Notes: generated by a model from the letters alone, not told the origin. A stretch of DNA of 21,815 nt from RGIG6353 sp045535585 (GCA_045535585.1 JAZSLY010000164.1:1-21815), one strand, 5' to 3'; numbered from the stretch's first letter, positions 1-7,957 are shown. Translations and numbers: made by a program.

Positions 1-2
1 AA

Positions 3-620
3 ATATCCACCCCCGTGCTGAGAAGATTGCCGAAATATTATCGGTATCTTGAAGAGCTTTCGAGGGCGGGAATTGAAAAAATCTCATCAAAGGAGCTGTC
101 TGCTTTGATAAACGTAACCGCCTCGCAGATAAGGCAGGACCTGAACTGCTTCGGCGGATTTGGACAGCAGGGCTACGGCTATAACGTAGAGAGCCTGAAA
201 ACAAGCCTTGCGGAAATACTCGGTATAACCAAGAGATATAGCGCTGTTATCATAGGCGTGGGACATCTGGGTCAGGCGCTTGCGGGACATAACACTCTCA
301 CCCGCTCGGGCGTTGACCTGGTGGCTCTTTTTGATATCAGCCCCGACGTTATCGGAACGGAGGTTGCAGGGCTGACGGTAATGAACGTTTCTTCGGCGTA
401 TCGCTATTGCAAGGAGAACGAGGTGGACATTGCCATACTCACCCTCCCGAAAAGCGAGGCGTCGCCCGTTGCCAATTCTCTTGCCGAGGCGGGAGTAAAG
501 GGCTTCTGGAACTTTGCTAACACCGAATTGAAGATAGATAAAAAGGTCAGCGTGGAAAATATCTACGTGGGCGACAGCCTGATGAAGCTGTGCTACGACG
601 TTTTCTCTCAGGATTTGTGA
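3..620 (+). CDS. rex: Redox-sensing transcriptional repressor Rex (5' end cut by window)
   Basis: Rex represses fermentation and anaerobic-respiration genes when the NADH/NAD+ ratio is low, by binding DNA as a homodimer. The visible protein has the N-terminal winged-helix domain with the family-typical RRLPKYYRYL, the SSKEL segment, TASQIRQDL and the FGGFGQQGYGY stretch. A Rossmann NAD(H) domain follows, with its glycine loop IIGVGHLG at about residues 79-86 of the visible part. A GTG at 15 could serve as a start, but the frame is open to the window edge. Family members normally carry about ten more residues before the RRLP segment, so I infer that the true start lies upstream of the window. 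The stop at 618-620 overlaps the 3' end of the convergent DUF6062-like gene by 13 bp. Identity is very secure; only the start is missing. Confidence 0.96.
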   Translation: MSTPVLRRLPKYYRYLEELSRAGIEKISSKELSALINVTASQIRQDLNCFGGFGQQGYGYNVESLKTSLAEILGITKRYSAVIIGVGHLGQALAGHNTLTRSGVDLVALFDISPDVIGTEVAGLTVMNVSSAYRYCKENEVDIAILTLPKSEASPVANSLAEAGVKGFWNFANTELKIDKKVSVENIYVGDSLMKLCYDVFSQDL

Positions 621-1285
621 TATAGACTCTTTATAGCGCGCTCCACGGCGTCCTTTGCGTTGCCCCAGGGCTCTGCATCGTAGCGGTAATCGAACTTCTT
701 GCAGAACCAGGACACGTCCTCCTTCAAGGTTTTCAGGTATTCGTTTTCTATTTTTGAAGCGGCGGCGTAGAAATCCCCCCGTCTCTTTTTGGAAATATGG
801 GTGGAGGCGGCATCTATCATTCTTGCATAGTGGTGGATGCAGAAATAGGGCGTCTCGTCAAACTTACGCCTGAAATCCTCGTCTGCTTCCCAAAGCTCTA
901 CGGCACAGTTTATCATTCTGGAAAAATTATTTTCTATTCTGTCGCATACGTAGCAGGTAGATGCGTGGGCGGTGAGATATTCGTTTGCCGTGGTTAATTT
1001 GTCCTTCAAAAGAGAGCCGTGGCTCACTCCTTCAATAAGGGAGTCAAGGTGGCTTTCCAGCATAAGAGCAAGGCTGAGGCGGTTTTTCATAGTGAACATC
1101 TTTTCATAGTGCTCACGGCAGAAGCCCTTCTTGTTGGTTTCTATTCTTATAGAGGGCTCCATCATAGATGCGCCCAGTATTATATCAAGCTCGTTTTCTT
1201 CAAGGGTTTTATACATCTGACAGAAGGGACAGCCCTCGTGGGTGTTGAAGGCGTCGTTGACGGGTATGGTATAAATTTTCTCCAT
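608..1285 (-). CDS. DUF6062-like Cys/His-rich protein
   Basis: This is a 225-residue protein of unknown function that resembles the DUF6062 family of Firmicutes; the family name is my recollection and was not searched. It has paired motifs that could bind metal: CPFC at 19-22, FCREHY at 55-60, CYVC at 111-114 and FCIHHY at 148-153, followed by a conserved-looking WG at 208-209. The two halves, each with a CxxC followed by FC-x-H, look like an internal duplication. No signal peptide or membrane helix is visible, so it is probably cytoplasmic. An in-frame TTG lies six codons upstream, but the ATG at 1285 has AAAGGA placed 7 nt before it and is the better start. A good promoter lies directly upstream. 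It is convergent with rex (13-bp overlap) and divergent from the glycosylase gene. Confidence 0.8.
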   Translation of the reverse strand: MEKIYTIPVNDAFNTHEGCPFCQMYKTLEENELDIILGASMMEPSIRIETNKKGFCREHYEKMFTMKNRLSLALMLESHLDSLIEGVSHGSLLKDKLTTANEYLTAHASTCYVCDRIENNFSRMINCAVELWEADEDFRRKFDETPYFCIHHYARMIDAASTHISKKRRGDFYAAASKIENEYLKTLKEDVSWFCKKFDYRYDAEPWGNAKDAVERAIKSLYHKS

Positions 1286-1314
1286 TTTTTGATCCTTTCC
1301 CAATTGTTTTAACT

Positions 1315-1343
1315 ATTTTAACATAAAATTAAGGTATAATCAA
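1315..1343 (-). promoter_or_regulatory. Promoter for the DUF6062-like gene
   Basis: Read on the minus strand, a TTGATT -35 box (1343-1338) and a TAAAAT -10 box (1320-1315) are separated by 17 bp. The -10 box is preceded by an extended TG. The start codon is 30 nt downstream. This is seen directly in the sequence; its use as a promoter is inferred. Confidence 0.6.
1335..1340 (+). promoter_or_regulatory. Possible -10 box for the DNA glycosylase gene
   Basis: A perfect TATAAT lies 28 nt upstream of the ATG at 1369. No convincing -35 box lies 16-18 bp before it. It sits between the -10 and -35 boxes of the divergent promoter, so the two transcription units would compete for RNA polymerase if both are used. 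Confidence 0.35.
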
Positions 1344-1368
1344 CTAAATTTTAAAATTAAGGAATAAA

Positions 1369-2199
1369 ATGTATACAAGGAAGTTTGCTATTCCCGAAAG
1401 GGACACCTTCTCTCCCCTGAAAACCTTCGATTGCGGTCAATGCTTTCGCTTCGAGGAAAAGGGAGATTTCGTTGAGGGCATCGTGGGTCATTCGCTGATA
1501 CGGGTGCCTGCCTCAGAGGTGAGGGGTGAAATAGAATATTATATAAGCGGAGACACCGACCGAGACTTCTTTTTCGACCCCGACCACTCCTACGAGGAGA
1601 TGTGCGACGATTTCGTCTCGGCGCTGAAGCGCTCCGAGGTGCTGGACGTGGAGGCGTGTCTTGCAAACGGACGGGGAATCCGCATATTGAAGCAGGATTT
1701 TTTCGAGACCCTCATTTCGTTTATCATTTCTCAAAACAACAATATCCCGAGAATAAAGAAGAATATCCGCACTATTTCCGAGCGCTTCGGCGAGCGCTTT
1801 GAAGCGGAGGGCAGAGAGTGCTTTGCCTTTCCCACACCTGACGCTCTTCTCTTTGCAGGCGAGACGGGGCTTGACGAATGCAGGCTTGGTTTCAGGACAA
1901 AATACATACTGGACGCCGCAGAGAAGGTGGCGTCGGGCGAGCTTTGTGAAAAGGAGCTTTCCCTTCTTCCAACCCCTCTCCTTGACGAAAAATTGCAGAG
2001 CGTGAAGGGCGTTGGAAATAAGGTTTCCGCCTGCGTTATGCTCTTTGGTCTCGGACGGCTTGACACGGTGCCCGTGGACGTATGGATGAAGAAAATTTTC
2101 GATAAATATTTCGGCGCACCCACCGACCTTGGAGTCTATGGCGGAGTTGCCCAGCAGTATCTCTTTTACCACGAAAGGTTTGTGGTAGAAGGAAGGTAA
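1369..2199 (+). CDS. OGG1-type 8-oxoguanine DNA glycosylase / AP lyase
   Basis: This is a base-excision repair enzyme of the HhH-GPD superfamily, which removes oxidised guanine and can nick the resulting abasic site. The N-terminal OGG domain shows the typical FDCGQCFRF (20-28). The helix-hairpin-helix region has SQNNNIPRIKKNI (121-133) and KGVGNK (213-218), and PVDVW follows (235-239). K218 aligns with the catalytic Schiff-base lysine and D237 with the catalytic aspartate, so the enzyme should be active and bifunctional. The length (276 aa) is usual for bacterial OGG1-like proteins. The start ATG is preceded by AAGGA at a short spacing. Sixteen bases separate it from the next gene, so cotranscription with the following cluster is plausible. 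The exact substrate preference cannot be read from the sequence. Confidence 0.9.
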   Translation: MYTRKFAIPERDTFSPLKTFDCGQCFRFEEKGDFVEGIVGHSLIRVPASEVRGEIEYYISGDTDRDFFFDPDHSYEEMCDDFVSALKRSEVLDVEACLANGRGIRILKQDFFETLISFIISQNNNIPRIKKNIRTISERFGERFEAEGRECFAFPTPDALLFAGETGLDECRLGFRTKYILDAAEKVASGELCEKELSLLPTPLLDEKLQSVKGVGNKVSACVMLFGLGRLDTVPVDVWMKKIFDKYFGAPTDLGVYGGVAQQYLFYHERFVVEGR

Positions 2200-2215
2200 G
2201 AAAGGAAAAACCAAT

Positions 2216-2956
2216 ATGAAAGACAGAATAACGATAGCCTACCGCTGTCCCTCCTGCGGAGTAGCGATGATAGGCGAGATAAGTATATTTGCCCTGTCGG
2301 GCGGAGAGACCAACCTTCGATGCAGCTGCGGAGAGTCGGTAATGAGTGTTTCCTACATCAAGTCGAGGGACACCGTTTCCCTCAGCGTGCCCTGCGTTGC
2401 CTGCCCTACCAATCATCCCTATCAGGTTGCAGGCTCTACCTTCAGGACGGCGAACATCTTCATTCTTCAATGCTCGGCGTCGGGTCTTGACACCTGCTTT
2501 ATAGGCGACAAGGCAGAGGTAATAAAGGCGGTAAACAACAACACCGCAGAGCTTGAAAGGCTGATGAACATTCTTGACGAGCGCGACCTTGAGGATGCAG
2601 ACTTTGAGGAGAGCGACTTTGACCTCTTCAAGAATTACGAGGAGGACGAGTGCGACGACGAGGAGTGCGAGTGCCACCACGAGCACAACCATCGAAACGA
2701 CAAGTACGACAGCTACGAGTACGCCGATGCCCTCGTTACAAGCCAGATGCTCTATATTATAAAGGAAATGAGCGAAAACGGAAAGATAAAGTGTAACTGC
2801 AACGTGCCGAGGGACTATTTCATAGACGTCAAGTACGACTCGATAGAGCTTTCCTGCGACGTTTGCGGCGCGTCCCTTTCCCTGCGCTCCAAGACCGACG
2901 GCGACATAATTCTGCTTGCATCGTCGGATGAATTGAGGCTGGAAGGTAAGGAATAA
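2216..2956 (+). CDS. Cysteine-rich putative metal-binding protein of unknown function
   Basis: I do not recognise this 246-residue protein as a named family. It begins with a zinc-ribbon-like half (CPSC at 11-14, CSC at 36-38), continues with CVAC (60-63), and ends with CNC (193-195) and CDVC (214-217). Between them lies a strongly acidic stretch (about 121-158) that turns into a Cys/His/Asp/Glu-rich patch with C146, C151 and C153 and several histidines (154-158). No signal peptide or membrane segment is visible. AAGGA lies ahead of the ATG. It follows the glycosylase gene by 16 bp and precedes lepB by 3 bp, so it is probably part of the same operon. The CxxC pairs suggest bound zinc or another metal; a function cannot be assigned. 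Confidence 0.85.
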   Translation: MKDRITIAYRCPSCGVAMIGEISIFALSGGETNLRCSCGESVMSVSYIKSRDTVSLSVPCVACPTNHPYQVAGSTFRTANIFILQCSASGLDTCFIGDKAEVIKAVNNNTAELERLMNILDERDLEDADFEESDFDLFKNYEEDECDDEECECHHEHNHRNDKYDSYEYADALVTSQMLYIIKEMSENGKIKCNCNVPRDYFIDVKYDSIELSCDVCGASLSLRSKTDGDIILLASSDELRLEGKE

Positions 2957-2959
2957 AAA

Positions 2960-3520
2960 ATGGAAAACAAAAAAAGCGTTGCCGTATTAAAGGAGCTTTA
3001 CGAGTGGATAGAGACCTTTTTATTTGCTCTTGCGGTAATAATTCTCACCTTTACCTTCGTGGTAAAATTCGTCACCGTGTCGGGCACCAGTATGCTCCAG
3101 ACCTTTCAGGACAAGGATAGGCTCTTCGTCAGCGACCTTGGCTACACGCCAAAGACGGGCGACGTGGTAGTGGTGGACGTGTCCCATAACCTTGAGGGTC
3201 TTGGAGTGAGTGCCAACTCTACCTATATAAAGCGTGTTATCGCAACCGAGGGACAGACGGTGAATATCGACCCTGTGAACTGGCGTGTCTACGTGGACGG
3301 TGAGGCTCTTGACGAGCCCTACGTTTACCGTGCCGATATGAGCCCCATGAGGCTTGGCTATATGGACTATCCCTACACCGTGCCCGAGGGGTGCGTATTC
3401 GTAATGGGAGACAACCGTAACGGCTCTCAGGACAGCCGAATGATAGGCGCAATAGAGGAAAGGTATATTTTGGGACGGGTATTCCTCCGCATTATACCGA
3501 AGCCTACAATTTATAAATAA
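2960..3520 (+). CDS. lepB: Signal peptidase I
   Basis: This membrane-bound serine protease removes signal peptides from exported preproteins on the outer face of the cytoplasmic membrane. An N-terminal membrane helix spans about residues 16-38. The catalytic serine is in SGTSM (S44) and the catalytic lysine in YIKRV (K91). The C-terminal signature MGDNRNGSQDSR is at 149-160. The length of 186 aa is typical of Gram-positive type I enzymes (SipS-like). It starts 3 bp after the preceding stop and is followed by rbgA after 12 bp. The order lepB-rbgA-rnhB-yraN is a widely conserved Firmicutes arrangement, which supports the call. All key residues are present. Confidence 0.96.
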   Translation: MENKKSVAVLKELYEWIETFLFALAVIILTFTFVVKFVTVSGTSMLQTFQDKDRLFVSDLGYTPKTGDVVVVDVSHNLEGLGVSANSTYIKRVIATEGQTVNIDPVNWRVYVDGEALDEPYVYRADMSPMRLGYMDYPYTVPEGCVFVMGDNRNGSQDSRMIGAIEERYILGRVFLRIIPKPTIYK

Positions 3521-3532
3521 AAGGACGCAAAA

Positions 3533-4387
3533 ATGCCAACAGAAATAATACAATGGTTCCCCGGGCATATGGCGAAAACGAAGAGGCTTATCACAGAGTC
3601 CTTGTCAAGCGTGGACGTGGTAATAGAGCTTCTTGACGCCAGAATTCCGAAGAGCAGTAAAAACCCCGACCTTGAGGGGCTTGTGGGCACGAAGCCCATA
3701 ATAACACTATTAAATAAGGCAGGACTTGCTGACCCCAACGCATCGAGCCTTTGGAAAAAGAAATATGAGGAGCGAGGGCGTGTGCTCATCGTTACCGACT
3801 GCATTTCCTCTCAGGGACTTGCCGACCTTGAGCGTGAGGTGAAGCGTGTGCTTGCCGAAAAAATCGAGCGCTACAACAGTAAGGGTATGGTGGGCAGAAC
3901 GGTAAAGGCAATGGTGCTGGGTATCCCAAACGTTGGAAAATCCTCCCTCATCAACCGACTTGCAGGCAAAAAGAGCGCAAACGTGGAAAACCGACCCGGT
4001 GTCACGAGGGGTAAACAGTGGGTAAAGACCGAAATAGGTCTTGACCTCCTTGATATGCCGGGTGTGCTCTGGCCCAAGTTCGACGACAGAGTTGTGGGAG
4101 AAAACCTTGCCATAACGGGCGCTATAAAGGACACGGTGCTGCAAAAGGACGAGATAGCAATGGTGCTTTGCGAAAGGCTGAAAAAGAAATACCCTGCCCT
4201 TTTGTGCGAAAGATATTCTCTTGACGAGAGCGAGATAGAGGATTTGGACGGCTATGACCTCTTTGAGCTTATCGGCAAAAGGCGCTCTCTTCTCTCCAAG
4301 GGCGGAGAGGTTAATTTTGACAGATGCGCAACGATGATACTTGACGAGTTCCGTCGGGGTGTCATTGGGCGTATCACGCTGGAGTAG
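3533..4387 (+). CDS. rbgA: Ribosome biogenesis GTPase RbgA (YlqF)
   Basis: RbgA is a circularly permuted GTPase needed for late assembly of the 50S ribosomal subunit. The N-terminus carries the family-typical QWFPGHMAKT (7-16). The permuted order of GTP motifs is visible: G4 region NKAGLAD (61-67), G1 GIPNVGKSS (130-138), G2 with PGVTRGKQ (155-162) and G3 DMPG (174-177). A C-terminal helical domain follows to residue 284. The family G4 motif is NKxD, but here the fourth position reads glycine (G64), with an aspartate three residues later. This may affect guanine specificity, or it may be a lineage variant. It lies between lepB and rnhB, as in many Firmicutes. The start has a modest AAGGA at 3521-3525. 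Confidence 0.94.
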   Translation: MPTEIIQWFPGHMAKTKRLITESLSSVDVVIELLDARIPKSSKNPDLEGLVGTKPIITLLNKAGLADPNASSLWKKKYEERGRVLIVTDCISSQGLADLEREVKRVLAEKIERYNSKGMVGRTVKAMVLGIPNVGKSSLINRLAGKKSANVENRPGVTRGKQWVKTEIGLDLLDMPGVLWPKFDDRVVGENLAITGAIKDTVLQKDEIAMVLCERLKKKYPALLCERYSLDESEIEDLDGYDLFELIGKRRSLLSKGGEVNFDRCATMILDEFRRGVIGRITLE

Positions 4388-4390
4388 ATT

Positions 4391-4999
4391 ATGGATTGGA
4401 GCTATTTTGACACAATAGTAAAGGACGGCACCTTGACGGTGGCAGGAATTGACGAGGCAGGGCGTGGACCTCTTGCAGGACCCGTGGTAGCGTCTGCCGT
4501 GATACTGCCCTACGGTCTGGAGCTGGAGGGTCTCAACGACTCGAAGAAGATTAGCGAAAAGAAGCGAGAGGCGCTATTTGACGCTATCCGTGAACGTGCC
4601 GTAGACTACGCTATTGCCGAGGCGTCGCCCGAGGAAATTGACAGGTACAATATTCTCGGCGCAACGATGCTGGCAATGAGGCGTGCCGTGGACGCCTTGA
4701 AAGTAAAGCCCGAGCTTCTTCTCATCGACGGAAACAGAGCGAGAGGCTTTGATATTCCCGTACATACGGTGGTTAAGGGGGACGCACTCGTGCCCTCGAT
4801 CTCGGCGGCATCAATTCTTGCCAAGGTGACGAGGGACAGATATTGCCTTGAAATGCACGAGAAGTACCCCGAATACGAGTTTGCCACCCACAAGGGCTAC
4901 CCGACGAAGCTCCACCGTGAGCTTTTGCAAAGGTACGGGGTATGTCCCGAGCACAGACGGAGCTTTCTAAGAAAGGTTTTACCCGATGAAGCTATTTAG
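4391..4999 (+). CDS. rnhB: Ribonuclease HII
   Basis: RNase HII cuts the RNA strand of RNA-DNA hybrids and starts removal of single ribonucleotides misincorporated in DNA. The N-terminal signature AGIDEAGRGPLAGPV (18-32) contains the catalytic D21 and E22 and the GRG motif (24-26) that senses the RNA-DNA junction. LLIDGN supplies D113. KGDALVPSISAASILAK (129-145), which contains D131, completes the probable active site. At 202 aa it is a normal length. It begins 3 bp after the rbgA stop, with GGAG embedded in the end of rbgA, and its own 3' end overlaps yraN by 14 bp, so the three genes are very likely translationally coupled. Confidence 0.95.
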   Translation: MDWSYFDTIVKDGTLTVAGIDEAGRGPLAGPVVASAVILPYGLELEGLNDSKKISEKKREALFDAIRERAVDYAIAEASPEEIDRYNILGATMLAMRRAVDALKVKPELLLIDGNRARGFDIPVHTVVKGDALVPSISAASILAKVTRDRYCLEMHEKYPEYEFATHKGYPTKLHRELLQRYGVCPEHRRSFLRKVLPDEAI

Positions 5000-5426
5000 A
5001 CGGCTTTTCCCCTCACCCGACAGACGCACGGAAAAGAGAAAATTGGGTGACAGAGGCGAGGAGATAGCCGAGGAGTACCTGAAAAATAAGGGCTATCGAA
5101 TAATTGAAAGAAACTGGGTCAGCGGTAAAAACGAGCTTGACATGGTGGCGCTGAACGGCGGTGACGTGGTTTTCGTGGAGGTCAAGACCACGGCAAGCGA
5201 CAAGGCGGAAAGCTTTAAAAGACCTGCCGAAGCCGTGGACGCCGAAAAGCGTGAAAATATCATCGCCGCCGCCCGTGAGTACGTTATATACAGAAAGAGG
5301 CGTAACACAATGGTGATGGAGGGCTATCGCTTTGACGTGATAGAGGTGTTCCTCAACCGTGAGACCCCCGAAATAAATCATATAGAAAATGCATTTTACG
5401 TAGAGAAAGGATATAAAAGGAAATGA
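4986..5426 (+). CDS. YraN family (UPF0102) putative endonuclease
   Basis: YraN proteins have a restriction-endonuclase-like fold related to Holliday-junction resolvases, and their role is not firmly established. The family pattern is clear: LGDRGEEIAEEYL at 20-32, ERNW at 41-44, NELD at 49-52 and VVFVEVKT at 61-68. E50/D52, E65 and K67 form a PD-(D/E)XK-like site. The final portion, after about residue 110, is the usual variable tail. The gene overlaps the end of rnhB by 14 bp and the start of thrC by 4 bp (ATGA). It occupies its usual place after rnhB. A DNA-processing role is inferred from the fold. Confidence 0.9.
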   Translation: MKLFRRLFPSPDRRTEKRKLGDRGEEIAEEYLKNKGYRIIERNWVSGKNELDMVALNGGDVVFVEVKTTASDKAESFKRPAEAVDAEKRENIIAAAREYVIYRKRRNTMVMEGYRFDVIEVFLNRETPEINHIENAFYVEKGYKRK

Positions 5427-6901
5427 CGAATTTAATGTATAAGAGCACAAGAGGAAGCGAAAACTATCTCACCTCTGCCGAGGCGATAAAGAAGGGACTT
5501 GCCGAGGATTCGGGTCTTTATATGCCCGTTTCTATCCCCAAGATCGACCTTGATTTCATCGGCTCTCTTGTGGAGAACGACTACGACGAGCGTGCCTTCA
5601 AGGTGCTCTCTCTCTACCTTACCGACTACGACCCAGCAAGGCTTCGTGAGATATGCCGTAAGGCGTATTCCTCCACCCGCTTTATCGGCGGTGCGGCGCC
5701 CGTTGCCGAAATCAACGACCAGATCGACGTTTTGGAGCTTTGGCACGGTCCTACCTCTGCCTTTAAGGATATGGCGCTCCAGATAATGCCTATGCTTCTT
5801 TCCGAAGCCCTGAAAATGACGGGCGAAAAGAACGACGCCCTCATTCTCGTGGCAACCTCGGGCGACACGGGCAAGGCGGCGCTTGAGGGCTACCGTGACG
5901 TAGACAAGATAAGAATTATGGTATTCTACCCCGAAAACGGCGTCAGCGCTATGCAGCGTTTACAGATGGCGTCTCAGGAGGGTGACAACGTAAACGTAAT
6001 TGCCATAAAGGGTAACTTTGACGATGCGCAGACGGGCGTAAAGGAGATTTTTGCATCTCGTGAAATTAAGGAGGCTCTCCTTAAAAAGAACACTATTCTC
6101 TCCAGCGCCAACTCTATCAACTGGGGCAGACTTGTTCCACAGATAGCCTACTATTTTTCCGCCTATGCGGATATGGTGAAGAAGGGCAAGATAGCGCTTG
6201 GCGAGGAGCTTTCCTTCTGCGTGCCCACGGGTAACTTCGGCAACATCTTTGCGGCGCATATGGCAAGAGAGATGGGTCTGCCCATAAAGAAGCTTATCTG
6301 TGCCTCCAATAAGAATTCCGTTCTCACCGACTTTATCGAGGGTGGCGTGTACGACCGCCGCCGTGAGTTCTATCTCACAATGAGTCCCTCTATGGATATT
6401 CTCGTTTCCTCAAACGTAGAAAGACTTCTTGACCTTATTGCAGGAGAGAGCGGTACGAAGGCGTATATGAAGGCTCTGTCGGAGAGTGGAGTATACACTC
6501 TTACCGAGGAGGAAAAGGCAAGGGTGAAGCGTGGCTTCTCCGCAGGCTTTACCACCGAGGAGGAGACGGCGGCGACTATCCGTGAGATTTTTGAAAGGTA
6601 CGACTATCTTCTTGACACCCACACCGCAGTTGCAATGAAGTGCGCCCTTGATTACGTAAATGACGGCAACGGGGAAAAGGTTGTGGTAGTGTCCACCGCA
6701 AGCCCCTATAAGTTTGCGATTTCCGTCCTTGAAGCGCTTGGCAAGGAGTGCGACGTGCCTGCAATTTTTGCACCCGAGAAGCTCTTTGCACTTACTAAAA
6801 AGGAAATTCCGCTTCCCCTTGTAAAATTACACGAGAAGCGGATAAGGTTTGACAAATCTATCGAAAAAACAAAAATGCCCGACGAGGTACTTTCCTTTTA
6901 G
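5423..6901 (+). CDS. thrC: Threonine synthase
   Basis: This PLP enzyme converts O-phospho-L-homoserine to L-threonine, the last step of threonine biosynthesis. The PLP lysine is in GPTSAFKD (K115). ATSGDTGKAAL (about 144-154) and PTGNFGNIFA form the phosphate- and cofactor-binding loops. At 492 aa it belongs to the long-form group found in clostridia. The ATG at 5423 overlaps the yraN stop as ATGA. A second ATG at 5435 gives a start nearer to the usual beginning of the family (MYKSTRG), so the true start may be there. An AAAGG lies at 5406-5410 and another AAAAGG at 5415-5420. The gene ends by overlapping the convergent DUF1540 gene by 4 bp. Confidence 0.95.
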   Translation: MTNLMYKSTRGSENYLTSAEAIKKGLAEDSGLYMPVSIPKIDLDFIGSLVENDYDERAFKVLSLYLTDYDPARLREICRKAYSSTRFIGGAAPVAEINDQIDVLELWHGPTSAFKDMALQIMPMLLSEALKMTGEKNDALILVATSGDTGKAALEGYRDVDKIRIMVFYPENGVSAMQRLQMASQEGDNVNVIAIKGNFDDAQTGVKEIFASREIKEALLKKNTILSSANSINWGRLVPQIAYYFSAYADMVKKGKIALGEELSFCVPTGNFGNIFAAHMAREMGLPIKKLICASNKNSVLTDFIEGGVYDRRREFYLTMSPSMDILVSSNVERLLDLIAGESGTKAYMKALSESGVYTLTEEEKARVKRGFSAGFTTEEETAATIREIFERYDYLLDTHTAVAMKCALDYVNDGNGEKVVVVSTASPYKFAISVLEALGKECDVPAIFAPEKLFALTKKEIPLPLVKLHEKRIRFDKSIEKTKMPDEVLSF

Positions 6902-7077
6902 TCACGGGGCTTGAAGGTAGCGCAGATGGTATCGGCGCTGGTGCTTGCGTGAGAGGGACCAACGCTGATCTCACGTGTCATGCAGTAGCACTCACCGTCG
7001 TGATAGGCGCAGTTCTTTACCATACAAGAAATGCCCTCGTTGTGCTTCTTTGCGTTCTGGCTTTTATTTTCGCTCAT
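6898..7077 (-). CDS. Small DUF1540-type cysteine protein (59 aa)
   Basis: Reading the minus strand from the ATG at 7077 gives a 59-residue protein with the DUF1540 pattern. It has C18, VKNCAYH (20-26, with C23), C30 and C32, REISVG (35-40) and a final TICATF (50-55, with C52). DUF1540 proteins are small, probably metal-binding proteins common in clostridia; their function is unknown. The start is secure because AAGGAGG lies just upstream of the ATG. The stop overlaps the thrC stop by 4 bp (6898-6901), so the two genes are convergent. An open frame of 61 codons on the opposite strand (6949-7134) has neither the composition nor the ribosome site of a gene. Confidence 0.85.
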   Translation of the reverse strand: MSENKSQNAKKHNEGISCMVKNCAYHDGECYCMTREISVGPSHASTSADTICATFKPRD

Positions 7078-7166
7078 AATTGCACCTCCTTTCGTACGTC
7101 TTCTCTCTTATTTTGCCCGTGTGAAAGGATTTAATTCAGGAAAAATTTTATGAAAGGAGTCCTGAC

Positions 7167-7871
7167 GTGGCAGTATTTACTCTTGCCGACCTGCACCTCT
7201 CTTTTTCCACCAATAAGCCTATGGACGTTTTCGGCTCTCTGTGGGAAAACCACGCCGAGAAGATAGAGGAATACTGGAACTATATGGTGGACCCCGAGGA
7301 CACGGTGGTAGTACCGGGCGACATTTCCTGGGCAATGACCCTTGACGAAGCCGTGGAGGACTTTGCCTTCATAAACGCCCTGAACGGAAAGAAAATAATA
7401 ATGAAGGGCAACCACGATTACTGGTGGCAGTCCATGGCGAAGCTTGAGGAGTTCAAAAAAAATAACGCCCTTGACACCATAACCTTTTTATATAACAGCG
7501 CCGTGGAGGCGGAAAACCTTATAATCTGCGGCTCACGGGGCTGGGCAACCGAAACCAGCGTTGTGGGTGCGGACGACAAGAAGATTATCGCCCGAGAAGC
7601 CCTGCGCTTCGAGCTTTCCATAAAGGAAGCGCAAAAGCTGAAGGGCGAGAGTGGGCGTGAGATAGTGGTCTTTTCCCATTTCCCCGTGCTCTCTCCAGGG
7701 GAAGCGACCTCTCCCATTTTAGAGGTGCTTGTGAGGTACGGGATTTCCCGCGTCTACTACGGACATCTCCACTCCCCCAGAGAAAATCAGATAATAAATC
7801 GGGCAGGCGGAATAGACCTGACCCTCGTTTCTGCGGATTTTCGACGGTTTACTCCCGTGAGAGTGAATTAA
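7167..7871 (+). CDS. Metallophosphoesterase (calcineurin-like phosphoesterase)
   Basis: This is a predicted dinuclear metal-dependent phosphoesterase whose substrate is unknown. The family motifs occur in order: ADLH (D8, H10), PGDIS (D52), KGNHDYW (N82, H83), FSHFP (H171) and YGHLHS (H200, H202). It has no signal peptide, so it is probably cytoplasmic. The GTG at 7167 is chosen because AAAGGAG at 7153-7159 lies 7 nt ahead of it and the family strand leading to the DxH motif begins right after it. The length of 234 aa is normal for this group. It stands alone between the DUF1540 gene (divergent) and the tig promoter. Confidence 0.9.
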   Translation: MAVFTLADLHLSFSTNKPMDVFGSLWENHAEKIEEYWNYMVDPEDTVVVPGDISWAMTLDEAVEDFAFINALNGKKIIMKGNHDYWWQSMAKLEEFKKNNALDTITFLYNSAVEAENLIICGSRGWATETSVVGADDKKIIAREALRFELSIKEAQKLKGESGREIVVFSHFPVLSPGEATSPILEVLVRYGISRVYYGHLHSPRENQIINRAGGIDLTLVSADFRRFTPVRVN

Positions 7872-7905
7872 ATTAAACTAAATTAAATTTTTTTGCCCCA
7901 TACAC

Positions 7906-7933
7906 TTGACAAATCCGATATTTTGTATAAAAT
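7906..7933 (+). promoter_or_regulatory. Promoter for trigger factor (tig)
   Basis: A perfect TTGACA (7906-7911) is followed after 16 bp by TAAAAT (7928-7933), in a very A/T-rich region. This gives a leader of roughly 60 nt before the tig start. It is the best promoter match between the phosphoesterase gene and clpX, so it probably drives tig and clpP. Confidence 0.7.
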
Positions 7934-7957
7934 ATAGTATGAATAATAATGTATAAA

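Noticed and set aside
1513..2214. Minus-strand frame of 233 codons opposite the DNA glycosylase gene
   Set aside because: The plus strand encodes a full OGG1-type protein with its catalytic residues; the opposite frame shows no motif, and its composition looks like a shadow.
2036..2692. Minus-strand frame of 218 codons with a Val/Leu-rich start
   Set aside because: It is opposite the acidic repeat-like part of the cysteine-rich protein (gag/gac codons read backwards as ctc/gtc), so the hydrophobic start is an artefact.
6949..7134. Plus-strand frame of 61 codons between thrC and the phosphoesterase
   Set aside because: It is antisense to the DUF1540 gene, which has the family cysteine pattern and a near-perfect ribosome site.
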